Positions 7,013 through 16,640 of a stretch of 64,000 nucleotides of DNA are shown piece after piece. Numbering within the stretch: position 1 is the first letter of the stretch; each line of letters begins with the position of its first letter. This DNA comes from JAZDLX01 sp964538455. GTDB lineage: Bacteria > Electryoneota > Electryoneia > Electryoneales > Electryoneaceae. The stretch spans positions 1 through 64,000 of the forward strand of contig CAZIDZ010000004.1 in assembly GCA_964538455.1 (NCBI GenBank). Direction: 5' to 3'. The notes below the pieces were generated by a model, which saw only the letters and a list, made by a program, of their open reading frames with translations, searched no databases and was not told where the DNA came from. Both the position numbers and the translations under genes were made by a program.

Positions 7013-9394
7013 CTACGCCTTGATATTCACGGCGCGAGCCCGGTGGAAAAGACCATAGAAGATCTCGAGATAGCGAATGGTTTCTTCGCGCTCGAGGTTG
7101 GAAATATATTTCCAGAAGCCATAGATGCGCGAAAGCGTAAGCAGCCTTTCGGCATAGAGCCGCCACGTGTATCGCTCTTCCACCCGCTGGATGGCGCCGT
7201 CGGACAACCGTTTCCATTCCTCGAAATCGGTGGCGGTCTTCTCGAGAAAGTCCGCGATTTTTCCGGCGGACCATTCTCCGAGGTTGGGATCGATGTGGAA
7301 TCCTGAGACCCCATCCTCGATGATTTCAAGCGGCCCGCCGTAGCGAGTGGCGAAGGTCGGGAGACCGGAGGCCATCGCCTCGATGACGGTCAGTCCGAAC
7401 GCCTCGAACAGCGCCGGCTGGACGAAGACTCCCCGTTTGTCCGCCACGTAGCGGTAGAGGGCCCCTCCCACCTCTCTCGGTACCCGTCCGATCCAGCGCA
7501 CCAAGCCGGCGAGATCATGCTGATCGATCAGTTGGTGCATCACCTCAATCTGCGCGCGCTCCTCATCGTCCGAGGATTCGTCCGGGTTGACGCTGCCCGA
7601 CGCCACGAGCACATTGGCGAGCTTCTGCAGACGCGGATGATCGGCATACCAGCGCATGAAGCCGGTGACGTTCTTGATTACGTCCATACGGCTGATGAGA
7701 AAAATGATTGGTTTGTGCGGATCCTCGAAGTGTCCACGGGTGCCTTCCAGGTCCTTTGTGAAGACCACCCGCCCCATCTCCTCGATTACTTCCGGCTTTC
7801 GCCGCTCCGTTTCACGGTAGGGGAAGTAGATGTCGGGATCGGCGCCCGGCGACACGATGTTGAACTTCGGGTCGAAAATGTCGATGCCGTGCAGGACCCG
7901 GAAGAGGCTGGGCATGGTGAACGTCTCGTAGGATTCATACTGCCCGATGCTCTTCTCGGTGCCGGCGATTTCCTGGTAGGTAGAGGTGATGACGAAATCT
8001 GCGGAGTTCATCGCGATCAGATCCGCGGAGTAGTGGCAGGAGAAGTTGTACTGTTCCTCGTTTTGCTGCCAGTACATCGCGGAATAGAGGTACTTCGTCT
8101 TCTCGAGGGCGTGCGCGATGTTGCACTGAGTTACACCCATACGGTGCGAGAGCAGCGTCGCCACCAGGTTTCCGTCTGAATAGTTGCCGATCAGCAGGTC
8201 TGGCCGTCCGCCGAGCACTTTCCTGATTTCGTTTTCCACTTCAACCGCGAAGCCCTCGAGGTAGGGCCAAACCTTGAAGCGGCTGATCCAGTGCGGAACC
8301 ACGTTTCCCGCGTGGTCTCTGAAGGGGACGCGGATGATGCGTGCGTTTTTTGTTCCCGTGATCCGTTCAACGGGCTGATTGCAGGTCGTGCCGCGGGACT
8401 CGGGGATCAACCTGGTGATGACAATAACCTGCGGTTCGATCTCGATGCCGTTGAGATCGGCGCGGCGCAGCATCTCCTTCTCAAGGGCGCGCACCTGGTC
8501 GAGAATGTAGACGATCTGTCCACCCGTGTCGGGCAGCCCGAGAACATTTTCCTGGGCGAAAAACCCGTGCGGGGAGAGAATGGCGACGGAGAAGATCATC
8601 GGGATGCGCGCGAGAAACGACTGCAGCTTGTCCGGGCTCGGCGCCTCGAGAATGTCGGTCAGCATTTCAACCGTTTCGAGCACCCGCGCGGCCGTGTTGC
8701 CCCACCCCGGCTCAAAACCCAGGGACTTCATTTTGGGGGCGATCTCCGTCCACACCGCTTCCTTCGGCTGGGCCGCCAGCATCGTCTCCGCCTTGCCGAG
8801 GGCGGTGTGAAGCTTGTCCAGGGTATCCACCTTGCTGTTCAGCATCAGGGGCTGGCCCATGTACTGGTGGATTCTCAGGAACTCATGGAGTTTCCTGTCC
8901 CCGCCCTCGCCCTCGACGAACATCCTGCCCGAGAGGTAGCGGTTGAGATACTCGACTCCCCGTCCAATCGAACGCTTCTCCCGCATTCGTGGAAAATCCC
9001 GGGAAAACGGGTAGAGGTCGAATTTCAACAGCCACTCGCCGTGATCGGCGGAAGGATCGAGAATCCGCTCCTTCAGGACCAGGAACTCCTCCGGCTTCAG
9101 TTCCCGTATCTCCAGGTTCCCGGTGGCGATGGCAAAGTACTCCCATTTCCCGATTTCGCGGCGCAGGGAGATGCCGACGTGATCCGGGCGGGCGACCACT
9201 TCCTGCGCCTGGCGAAAAATCTCCTCGATGAGGGTGCCTTGCAGTGTTCTGCCGCCGTCCTCCTCGACGTACCTGTCGAACAGTGCATTCAGATCGGACG
9301 CCAGCCAGAAAATCCGGCCATCCTCCACCAGCCTGTGGATCAATCCCCGTACGGCGTCCTCGTGTCTTTTGAGCAGGGAATCAATTGTCCTCAT
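7013..9394 (-). CDS. sus: sucrose synthase
   Basis: Catalyses the reversible reaction sucrose + NDP = NDP-glucose + fructose in the cytoplasm. The 793-aa length matches bacterial and plant sucrose synthases. The N-terminal regulatory region (about residues 1-240) is followed by the GT-B core. Visible motifs include DTGGQIVYILDQ, HALEKTKY, HGIDIFDPKF, SRMDVIKN and EAFGLTVIEAMASGLP, which holds the E-x7-E signature. The ATG at 9394 has AGGAG 7 nt upstream and suits the family N-terminus; a longer frame to 9478 would run into the upstream gene. Last gene of the sucrose operon, 13 nt after the sucrose-phosphate synthase gene. Confidence 0.95.
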   Translation of the reverse strand: MRTIDSLLKRHEDAVRGLIHRLVEDGRIFWLASDLNALFDRYVEEDGGRTLQGTLIEEIFRQAQEVVARPDHVGISLRREIGKWEYFAIATGNLEIRELKPEEFLVLKERILDPSADHGEWLLKFDLYPFSRDFPRMREKRSIGRGVEYLNRYLSGRMFVEGEGGDRKLHEFLRIHQYMGQPLMLNSKVDTLDKLHTALGKAETMLAAQPKEAVWTEIAPKMKSLGFEPGWGNTAARVLETVEMLTDILEAPSPDKLQSFLARIPMIFSVAILSPHGFFAQENVLGLPDTGGQIVYILDQVRALEKEMLRRADLNGIEIEPQVIVITRLIPESRGTTCNQPVERITGTKNARIIRVPFRDHAGNVVPHWISRFKVWPYLEGFAVEVENEIRKVLGGRPDLLIGNYSDGNLVATLLSHRMGVTQCNIAHALEKTKYLYSAMYWQQNEEQYNFSCHYSADLIAMNSADFVITSTYQEIAGTEKSIGQYESYETFTMPSLFRVLHGIDIFDPKFNIVSPGADPDIYFPYRETERRKPEVIEEMGRVVFTKDLEGTRGHFEDPHKPIIFLISRMDVIKNVTGFMRWYADHPRLQKLANVLVASGSVNPDESSDDEERAQIEVMHQLIDQHDLAGLVRWIGRVPREVGGALYRYVADKRGVFVQPALFEAFGLTVIEAMASGLPTFATRYGGPLEIIEDGVSGFHIDPNLGEWSAGKIADFLEKTATDFEEWKRLSDGAIQRVEERYTWRLYAERLLTLSRIYGFWKYISNLEREETIRYLEIFYGLFHRARAVNIKA

Positions 9395-9407
9395 CGACGC
9401 ACTCCTG

Positions 9408-11558
9408 TTATTCGCCGGGAATGACGATGGTGCCGAAAAAGTCGTAATGGTCGATGCCTTCGATGACACCCCACGCATAGTGACCCTGAGCGAAGTAGAC
9501 CCGGGGTTTGCCCTTGAGGACCTTCAACTCGGGCGAGTAATTTCCGACGACAACGCCGAGCACGTTGCCGCCCAGCATGTCCGTGTCGTTTCCGCTGTCG
9601 CCCGCGACAAGAATCCGTTCCATCGGCAGCCCCCATTTCAGCGAAAGGTAGCGAACAGCAAGCCCCTTTGAAGCGCGCATCGGAAGAATGTCAAGATAGG
9701 CGTTGTGGGAATGGATCACATTGGCGCGGATTCCGTGCTGGCGCAGATGGCGCACAATCCGCCGTTTGGTGGGCGGTTTGCTCCCCTCCAGGTCATAACT
9801 GATTTTGTAGGGACGCTGGTTCTCGTCAATCTGGAGATGAAGCCCTTCCATCTGCTTCATCACTCTGCGGATATGATCCGGCTCCCATCGAAAATCGATG
9901 TGGGCTTTCCACCCCTCATCCAGGTTGAAAGGGTTCCCGTACTGAATCTGGCTGCCGACGTCGGTGATCAACAGGTCGGGTGTTCGCACCCCCCACCGCT
10001 TGAGGACGGCCCGTGTGCTTTGCGCATGCCGTCCCGTCGCAATCCCGAATCCCACCTTTCCGCCCTGCCGCTCGATCCGCTCCATCAACGCCTGCAGCGC
10101 ATCCCCGTCCCCGAGAAGGGTGTTGTCAATGTCGCAAATCAGCAGGCGGTCGACGGTGGGCAGGGGATTTCGAATGCCGGCGCGTCCAAAGGGAGAGCGG
10201 TGGCGCCGGGTAACCTTCCTCACTTCGCCGATGTATTTCCTGACGTGGCCGCCCCAACTGTAATGCCTGTGCACGCCGCTCAGACCGCTTCGCGACCACT
10301 GCTTCCATCGGTGGCGGTTCGACAACGCGTTGAGGATGGTCTTTCCCATTTTTTCGGCGTCAAGCGGATCCACCAGCTCACCGTTTCCACAATTCCGCAG
10401 GATGTCCTGGGGTCCCCCGTCGTTCGTCGCGACCACCGGCAACCCGGACGCCGCCGCCTCGAGCAGCGTCAGTCCGAACGGCTCCGTGAGCGCCGGGTTG
10501 ACAAACAGCCCGCGAGACTCCGCCGCGAGACGGTAGAACGCGGGGACGTCCTCCTGTTGATGCTGCTTCGGATAGGCGACGTGCCCGTAGAGATCGTAAC
10601 GGTCGATCGCCAACAGGAGCTCGCGCAGGACTTTCCTCGCCCCCGGATCCATGTCGCCGATCACGTCGCGGTTTCCCGCGAGGATCACGAGATTCGCCCG
10701 CTTCCGGAGACCGGGAGTTGTTGCGTACGCCTCGACCAGGGTCATGATGTTCTTGCGCTCATCCGCGCGGCTGATCGCGAGGATCATCGGTTTATTCGGC
10801 TCCCATAAAAACCGGTCGAGCTCTCTGCGAACCTCAGAATGCTCACGCCGCTTCCCCGGTGGGCGATACCGTGCGAGGTCTGTCCCCGGCGCGATCACCC
10901 GTTTCTGAGAAGGATCGTACCGGTCGTAGAGGGCGTATTGCTCCTCGACCTCCTGCTCGGTGCTGGTGACGACAAATGAGGCGGTCTCGAGGGCAAATTC
11001 CTCCGCCTCGATCCGCCTGCGCATGTTGTACCTGCTCTCGATGGCTTCTTCCGAAAATCCTCGAGCGAGCAGCCGCTGCCGTTTGACCCTTCCCAGCGAA
11101 TGGCCGGTGAACACAAAGGGAACGCCGAGCAGCCGGCTCACCTGGGCGCCGATGTACCCCGCATCCGCGTAGTGGCCGTGAATGATGTCCGGGACCTTCG
11201 CCGAAGCGGAAATATGCCGGACGATGCGATCCGCCATTTCATCGACGTAGGGCCAGAGGTTCTCCTTGCGCAGATAGCGGTGCGGACCGGTGTCGATGCG
11301 AACGATCTTCGCTCCCCGCTCCAGCTCCTCCTCGGGCTGGGCGTAGATCGAATCCACCTTTACGTCCTGAACACGGCGGGTGATCAGTTCGACCGATTCG
11401 ACTTCCTCGGAGCGGGCGAGGTGGCGGGCGAGTTCGAGTACGTAGAGCACCTGGCCGCCGGTGTCCGCATCCCTGCCCAACTCGGGTTCGACACCGCGGA
11501 TCAGGCCGTGCACGGAGAGCAGGAGGATGTTCAGCTTCTTCCGTGGAACCTCAGCCAT
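9408..11558 (-). CDS. sps: sucrose-phosphate synthase with C-terminal sucrose-phosphate phosphatase domain
   Basis: Makes sucrose-6-phosphate from NDP-glucose and fructose-6-phosphate and probably dephosphorylates it. The 716-aa protein has a GT4/GT-B synthase part at about residues 1-460. Its motifs are DTGGQVLYV, GHSLGR, SRADERKN and EPFGLTLLEAAASGLP. After a short linker comes an HAD-type domain with the motif DIDNTLL (the D-x-D-x-T nucleophile loop), then ATGRH and GDSGNDTDML. The ATG at 11558 overlaps the end of the fructokinase gene by 8 nt, indicating coupled translation. A single polypeptide can therefore complete sucrose synthesis if the phosphatase domain is active. Confidence 0.94.
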   Translation of the reverse strand: MAEVPRKKLNILLLSVHGLIRGVEPELGRDADTGGQVLYVLELARHLARSEEVESVELITRRVQDVKVDSIYAQPEEELERGAKIVRIDTGPHRYLRKENLWPYVDEMADRIVRHISASAKVPDIIHGHYADAGYIGAQVSRLLGVPFVFTGHSLGRVKRQRLLARGFSEEAIESRYNMRRRIEAEEFALETASFVVTSTEQEVEEQYALYDRYDPSQKRVIAPGTDLARYRPPGKRREHSEVRRELDRFLWEPNKPMILAISRADERKNIMTLVEAYATTPGLRKRANLVILAGNRDVIGDMDPGARKVLRELLLAIDRYDLYGHVAYPKQHQQEDVPAFYRLAAESRGLFVNPALTEPFGLTLLEAAASGLPVVATNDGGPQDILRNCGNGELVDPLDAEKMGKTILNALSNRHRWKQWSRSGLSGVHRHYSWGGHVRKYIGEVRKVTRRHRSPFGRAGIRNPLPTVDRLLICDIDNTLLGDGDALQALMERIERQGGKVGFGIATGRHAQSTRAVLKRWGVRTPDLLITDVGSQIQYGNPFNLDEGWKAHIDFRWEPDHIRRVMKQMEGLHLQIDENQRPYKISYDLEGSKPPTKRRIVRHLRQHGIRANVIHSHNAYLDILPMRASKGLAVRYLSLKWGLPMERILVAGDSGNDTDMLGGNVLGVVVGNYSPELKVLKGKPRVYFAQGHYAWGVIEGIDHYDFFGTIVIPGE

Positions 11559-12474
11559 CTTCCGCACTCCAACCGTCGAGCGTCGGTTGATACCAGGAGC
11601 GTAAGCCGGGGAGCGCACCCCGCAGCGTACACACCCGGCTCGCGAATTCGATCGCACGTTTCAACGTGAGCTCAGCCTCCCAGCCGCGGAGCAGCCCCTT
11701 GATCAGTACGGCGCTAAAGGCATCCCCCGCTCCCACGGAATCGACAAAGTCGCGGACGGTCTTCGGTTTGACGGCGATCGGATCCCTGTCCTTCTGAGAG
11801 AAGACGGCGCCGTTTTCGCCGTCGGTAACGACAATCACCGGGAGATCCCACCTGCGGCGCAGCGCGTCGATGTCCTTCCAGACGCTCTGTTGCACGCTCC
11901 CGGTCAACTCCTTCAACTCGGCGCGATTGAGTTTCAGCCACTTCGCGTGCGCACAAGCAAGTTCAATTTTATCATTATTGTACCAAGGATTTCTCAGGTT
12001 CAAATCGACGAACGTGGGCACATTCAACAAGCGTTGCAGCATCGAGAACGTCCGCCGGGAACGGAGATAACGCAGCGCCAGGGTCCCGTGGTAGAGCAGG
12101 GAGGTGTGCTTGTGATCGAGAACGTCCGATTTGGGCGGAGCGCCGATGAAATCCCAGGCGACCCCGGGGGTGATCGAGTAGTGGGGTTCGCGCTTTTCGA
12201 ACGAAACCTGGACGATGCCGGTTTCGTGTTCGCGGTCGATCTGGAGATAGGAGGCGTCCATCCTCCACGCCGCCATACGCTCGCGGATCATCTTGCCCCG
12301 TTTGTCCGCACCGATCCGCGTAATCATGATCGGCGATTCATCGAACGCGGCGAGGTGCATCGCTACGTTGAACGGCGCTCCGCCGAGCACGTCTCGTCCG
12401 TCCGGAAAAGCGTCAAACAGCACCTCTCCGAAGATGACCGGCCGGGATTTTTTGCCAAGCGCTTTCGGCGCCAT
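11551..12474 (-). CDS. PfkB-family fructokinase
   Basis: Phosphorylates fructose, here most likely the fructose released by sucrose synthase. The 307-aa protein has the ribokinase/PfkB fold. The N-terminal signature GGAPFNVAMHLAAF is followed by a C-terminal signature ending in DSVGAGDAFSAVL, whose last Asp is the catalytic base. First gene of the three-gene sucrose operon, directly upstream of and overlapping the sucrose-phosphate synthase gene. Substrate assignment rests on this context; sequence alone supports only a hexose kinase of the family. Confidence 0.9.
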   Translation of the reverse strand: MAPKALGKKSRPVIFGEVLFDAFPDGRDVLGGAPFNVAMHLAAFDESPIMITRIGADKRGKMIRERMAAWRMDASYLQIDREHETGIVQVSFEKREPHYSITPGVAWDFIGAPPKSDVLDHKHTSLLYHGTLALRYLRSRRTFSMLQRLLNVPTFVDLNLRNPWYNNDKIELACAHAKWLKLNRAELKELTGSVQQSVWKDIDALRRRWDLPVIVVTDGENGAVFSQKDRDPIAVKPKTVRDFVDSVGAGDAFSAVLIKGLLRGWEAELTLKRAIEFASRVCTLRGALPGLRSWYQPTLDGWSAEDG

Positions 12475-12775
12475 TGCCTACTCGCTCCAAGTGAGTGTGG
12501 TTCACCGCGACAACGAAAGGTAAGGATGCTCGCCTCAGGAAGAATAAAGACTTGGCAGACAAGCTTCAAGCAGGCGCGAGCGACTCCCGGGACTCGGGAG
12601 TGAGATGAAGCGCCACCCGGCGGACCGTTCGGGGCAATGAGCAACCGGCATTCGGGGAGTTTGCAGACGAAACGATCCGGACAAGGATGACGCATATCCC
12701 TTGCGCACGGGCCGGCGGCGATCTTACCCTGCACGCATGCCTCTTTACCGTTCTCGTTCCGCACGGAGGAGACGC
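12475..12775. promoter_or_regulatory. divergent promoter region with a 7-bp hairpin
   Basis: This 301-nt gap separates the fructokinase gene (minus) from the GH31 gene (plus), so it should hold both promoters. A palindrome at 12583-12601 (ACTCCCG, 5-nt loop, CGGGAGT) lies near its middle and may be an operator shared by the two units. No convincing -35/-10 pair or coding sequence was recognised. Confidence 0.35.
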
Positions 12776-15274
12776 ATGAGCCGCGGTGTTCCAGTAAAAC
12801 GCGCAGCGCAAGCCCTGTCTTCCTGGCGAAGTCTTGGGTCTCTTGCTGCCATTCTCGCAACAGTGATGCTCGCGGGGTGCCAGCGGAGCGGGCGCGAGCG
12901 CAGCGAGTTTGAATATTCCTCCGCGACACGGACGGTGCGAATCACCGCATTGCAGGACAACGTGCTGCACTTTCAGGTTTTTCATCCCGCCAGCCACCCC
13001 GCCCGCGACCGGGGCTGGGTGATTCCTTCGATGCCCAAGGCGGCAGGCACCTTGATGATTCGCGAGGAACCCAGCCAGTGGTCGCTGTCGACTCCCTCGC
13101 TGCTGATCACCGTGCGCAAGCAGGACGCCGGTGTGACGATTCGAGACCGCGAGGGCAGGTTGCTTAGCGAGGATATCCGTGCCCCGTCTCAAGGCAACCG
13201 TGTGGAAACCCGGAAAAAACTCACCCTGGACCAAGCGTTTTACGGAGCGGGCCTGCGCCTGGGACAGTTGAACAAAATCGGCCGGCGCCTTGAACTGTGG
13301 AACAGCGATCCTCTCGAAAACGGCAGCGTTTCGATCGACGAAGATCCAATGCAGATGTCGCACCCGCTGCTGCTCAGCATGCAGGACACGGTGGCGTGCG
13401 GAATCCTGCTGAACAGCACCTGGCGGGCGGCCTACGACATCGGGTACAGTTCTCCGGATGAGTTTCGGATCTCCGCAGACGGAGGCACACTCGACTATCT
13501 GTTCATCTACGGGCCCTTCGCCGGGGCTGTGCTGAAAACGAGCGCCGACCTGCTCGGACACCCGCCCCTCCCCCCGCTGTGGTCGCTCGGGCTGCATGTG
13601 CCGCTTACCGCTCCGTCGAGCGTCGCGGACCTGCACGGGATGGCGGAGGAATTGCGCAAGCGCGGCCTGCCGAGCGACGCACTCTGGATCGACCACGAGT
13701 TCCGGAATCACGGCCGGATCTTCACGTGGGAACCGAAGCAGGTCGCCAATCCCGTGGACCTGTTGGGAGACCTGCACGGCATGGGCTTCCATGTCGTCGC
13801 GGAGGTGGATCCCGGCGTCCGGTACAGCCCCGACGCCAACTACGAGACTTTCGATCAGGGAGTCCGCGGTGATCTCTTTCTGACGACTCCCGAAGGCCAT
13901 TTTTATGTCGGGCAGGGGGTGTCCGGACCGGCGGTCTTCCCCGACGTTACCCTGCCGAAAGCGTGCGACTGGTGGTCGCAGCAGGTCGATTCGTGGACTC
14001 GATCCGGGATCGACGGGATTTGGATCATCCGGAACGAACCGTTGGCAGGCGAACCCATCTCCGGGATGCCGCTGGACCTCCGCTTCAACGGCGACGGCAA
14101 CCGCACCGATCTCCGCGAAGCCCACAACGTTTACGCGGACCTGTTCACCTCTGCGACCCGGAAAGGTCTGCTGCTGGCGCACCCGAAGCAGCGAGTTTTT
14201 GTCGCTTCCGCTGCGGGGTACGCCGGTCTGGTCCCGAACGCGGCGATCTGGTCGGCGGTGATTCCAACAACGTGGATCCACTTCGAGGAGGTTCCCGCCG
14301 CGCTGCTCAACCTGGCGCTGTGCGGAGTCGGGTTCGCGGGAGTGGACATCGGCGGGGCGACGCGGATCTCGGACACGGAACTGTACATCCGCTGGTTTGA
14401 GCTCGCGGCGTACACGCCCCTGATGCGCCACCGGCCGGTACAGCTTGAAGGCACGCTCACACCTTGGGGACAGGGCAAGCAGGCGGAGGCAATCGCGAGA
14501 AAAGTGACGGCGGAACGATACCGGCTTACCCCCTACTGGTACAGCCTGATGCACGACTATTCGCTCACCGGGATTCCACCGATGCGGCCGCTGTTCCTCG
14601 ATCGCAGTTTTTACAGCGACGCGAACGTGCGCAGCATGGCCGACCAATGGCTGGTCGGTCCGAATCTGTGCGTCGCTCCGGTGGTCGAACGGGGCACCCG
14701 AACCCGCACCGTGTATCTCCCCTCCGGATACTGGACGGAGGTTCGCACCGAACGGATCTACAAGGGACCGCTGCGGGTGACGGTTGACGCGCCGCTCGAT
14801 GAGATCCCGATTTTCGCGCGGGAGGGCGCGATCCTCCCCTCCTGGCCACTGGTCCAGTCTCTGAGCGAAAACAGCCCCGACACGCTGATCCTCGACCTGT
14901 ACGCGCAAAGTCCCGGAGTCTCGTCCACCTTCGCGTACACATCCGACGACGGGACGACGCTGGACTCAAAAAGCTGCACCAGCGTGTTTCACCTCTCGCG
15001 CACCGAGGACGAGTACCAACTGGAATTGACCCAGGATCGAGAGGGATTCATTCCCGTCGAAACCCACTTCCTGCTCGTTTTTCATCACCAGGACTCCCCC
15101 CCCGCCAGCGTCGTCTTCCGGTCCGGAAACGAAGCGGCGACGAGGCTGCTGCGCAACGAGGGCGAGCCAATGCCGTTTACCTGGGCCTGGGATGCGCGGC
15201 ATGACATTGTGCGCGTGCTTGTGCCACAGCAGGACGCACGGCAGTCGGTCACGCTGCTGAACAGAAGGGACTGA
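12776..15274 (+). CDS. GH31-family lipoprotein, catalytic acids replaced
   Basis: An 832-aa lipoprotein (lipobox LAGC, Cys35) with the GH31 alpha-glucosidase-type fold. Much of the family is conserved, including GYAGLVPNAAIW and FAGVDIGG followed by RWFELAAYTPLMRH. The two catalytic aspartates are not. The nucleophile motif normally W-x-D-M-N-E-P reads WIIRNEP (Ile418, codon 14027-14029). The acid/base motif normally W-S/T-G-D reads WSAV (Val495, codon 14258-14260). Hydrolase activity is therefore doubtful, and carbohydrate binding or sensing is a possible role. The ATG at 12776 follows GGAGGA; a longer frame starting at 12701 would hide the lipoprotein signal. It is divergent from the sucrose operon. 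Confidence 0.85.
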   Translation: MSRGVPVKRAAQALSSWRSLGSLAAILATVMLAGCQRSGRERSEFEYSSATRTVRITALQDNVLHFQVFHPASHPARDRGWVIPSMPKAAGTLMIREEPSQWSLSTPSLLITVRKQDAGVTIRDREGRLLSEDIRAPSQGNRVETRKKLTLDQAFYGAGLRLGQLNKIGRRLELWNSDPLENGSVSIDEDPMQMSHPLLLSMQDTVACGILLNSTWRAAYDIGYSSPDEFRISADGGTLDYLFIYGPFAGAVLKTSADLLGHPPLPPLWSLGLHVPLTAPSSVADLHGMAEELRKRGLPSDALWIDHEFRNHGRIFTWEPKQVANPVDLLGDLHGMGFHVVAEVDPGVRYSPDANYETFDQGVRGDLFLTTPEGHFYVGQGVSGPAVFPDVTLPKACDWWSQQVDSWTRSGIDGIWIIRNEPLAGEPISGMPLDLRFNGDGNRTDLREAHNVYADLFTSATRKGLLLAHPKQRVFVASAAGYAGLVPNAAIWSAVIPTTWIHFEEVPAALLNLALCGVGFAGVDIGGATRISDTELYIRWFELAAYTPLMRHRPVQLEGTLTPWGQGKQAEAIARKVTAERYRLTPYWYSLMHDYSLTGIPPMRPLFLDRSFYSDANVRSMADQWLVGPNLCVAPVVERGTRTRTVYLPSGYWTEVRTERIYKGPLRVTVDAPLDEIPIFAREGAILPSWPLVQSLSENSPDTLILDLYAQSPGVSSTFAYTSDDGTTLDSKSCTSVFHLSRTEDEYQLELTQDREGFIPVETHFLLVFHHQDSPPASVVFRSGNEAATRLLRNEGEPMPFTWAWDARHDIVRVLVPQQDARQSVTLLNRRD

Positions 15275-15363
15275 ACGCGGCATTCATTCCCGCCTGCACG
15301 GCCCCGCAAAACGCCGTGGCATCCTGCATTCCTCTGCCTTTTCCCTGGACAGAACAAGAAAGC

Positions 15364-15402
15364 GGCCGCCCGCGCCCCAAGCGAACGGACGGCCACTTTT
15401 GA
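15364..15402 (+). terminator. putative terminator between convergent genes
   Basis: GGCCGCCCG (15364-15372) pairs with CGGACGGCC (15386-15394), with one mismatch, and is followed by ACTTTTGAAA. It lies about 90 nt past the GH31 stop and 55 nt from the end of the convergent lipoprotein gene. The T-run is short, so efficiency is uncertain. Confidence 0.35.
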
Positions 15403-15455
15403 AACCGGGATGAAACGAATTCATCCCGCGCGCGGGTGCCGAAGCACCGAACCCG

Positions 15456-16622
15456 CTATCGGACTTCCCGTGTTTTCAGCCGATCGATCCGCACAGACTC
15501 GGGAGCTGCGGTTGAAAGGGTGTTGACCACGGTAATCGCTCCCGTAGCGCCGTCAATGTCGGCGATGTGCCAGTAGTCGTCCGTGCCGGCGGGAGCCGTC
15601 ACCGTCTCGACCACCGACCCCGAACCATCCTTGAAAACCGTGACGCACTCGCCTTGGGCGAAGTCCTGGTCCCACCAGTAGGCGTACACTTTGTAGGTTC
15701 CCGCGGAAAGCTGGGCGATGTCGATGCTTTCGGGACCCGGTCCGTTCATTTCATCCCCATTGTGGTAAGCATAGGGCGCGGACGTCATGCTGCCGGGATT
15801 GGAGTAGGAGACGACGTAGGCGTTCCCTTCGATCTCAGGGGTCAGCATCTTCAGATCGTAGTCGTACGAGTTTTCCCCCCAGCCCATCTCGATCGAAAGC
15901 ACCGAGCTGCCGGATCCGCCGCCCGAGCCCTCGGTCATCGCAAAGCTGACGAACGTCGGCTCGAGGCCGCTGGTCGAGGTGATCTCCAACTCATCCTCGT
16001 ACCCGTCCTTGGACGCGACGACATCGTAGGCGGATGTGGTGAGATTCGTGATCACGTAGACCCCGAGGTCGGCGGTGGTGGCGTTGCCGGTGGCCGAGCC
16101 GAAGGATTGAGTGGCGGTCACCGTCACTCCCGCCAGCGGCATCCCGTCGGTATCGGTGACAACGCCGGCGATCAGGTTCGCTCCGCGAACCATCACCCAC
16201 AGCTGCTGCTCGGTGCCGTCGTCCATCCAGATCTGCGCGATGTTGTCGTCGTAGACCAGCACTTCCAGATCGGTCACCTCAGACGTTCCATCCTCGAGGA
16301 GGTGCAGAAAATCGCCGTCCGAGCCGGATTCGAAGCCCACCGCTCCGCTTGTCGGTCCCTGATCCGTCTGCAGGCCGAACGTGTGCGCTTCGAGCGTAAC
16401 CTCGAAGGTGACGAGGCTGCTGATGTCATAGATCGCGCCCTCGCCGTTGTCCTGCGCCGCAAATAGCACCCAGGTACCCTGAAGATCGTCCGGAATGGCT
16501 GATCCGAGATTCGATCCGTTGTTGCTATCCTCGCTTGTCGTGTCGCACCCGGCGACAAGCCCGAGCGCCAGCAATCCCGCGAGAAGAAGCAGCAACCAGT
16601 TGAACCGTTTTCCCCCAACCAT
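15456..16622 (-). CDS. lipoprotein with carboxypeptidase-regulatory-like domain
   Basis: A 388-aa lipoprotein of unknown function. The signal peptide ends in lipobox VAGC (Cys26). A Ser/Asn/Gly-rich linker follows, then a beta-rich region with a motif resembling lipocalin-type GTW at about residue 50. A carboxypeptidase-regulatory-like (transthyretin fold) domain spans about residues 130-210, followed by a Gly-rich linker and a C-terminal beta-sandwich of about 150 residues. The acidic composition suits a surface or periplasmic protein. AAGGAGG precedes the ATG. It lies 18 nt downstream of a receiver gene and is presumably transcribed from the sigma-54 promoter at 17218-17233. Confidence 0.8.
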   Translation of the reverse strand: MVGGKRFNWLLLLLAGLLALGLVAGCDTTSEDSNNGSNLGSAIPDDLQGTWVLFAAQDNGEGAIYDISSLVTFEVTLEAHTFGLQTDQGPTSGAVGFESGSDGDFLHLLEDGTSEVTDLEVLVYDDNIAQIWMDDGTEQQLWVMVRGANLIAGVVTDTDGMPLAGVTVTATQSFGSATGNATTADLGVYVITNLTTSAYDVVASKDGYEDELEITSTSGLEPTFVSFAMTEGSGGGSGSSVLSIEMGWGENSYDYDLKMLTPEIEGNAYVVSYSNPGSMTSAPYAYHNGDEMNGPGPESIDIAQLSAGTYKVYAYWWDQDFAQGECVTVFKDGSGSVVETVTAPAGTDDYWHIADIDGATGAITVVNTLSTAAPESVRIDRLKTREVR

Positions 16623-16640
16623 GTTTGTTCCCTCCTTGTC

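Noticed and set aside
12566..14908. 780-aa open frame on the minus strand opposite the GH31 gene
   Set aside because: It is antisense to a gene with clear family motifs, is rich in Arg/Pro/Gly as expected for a GC-rich shadow frame, and shows no domain.
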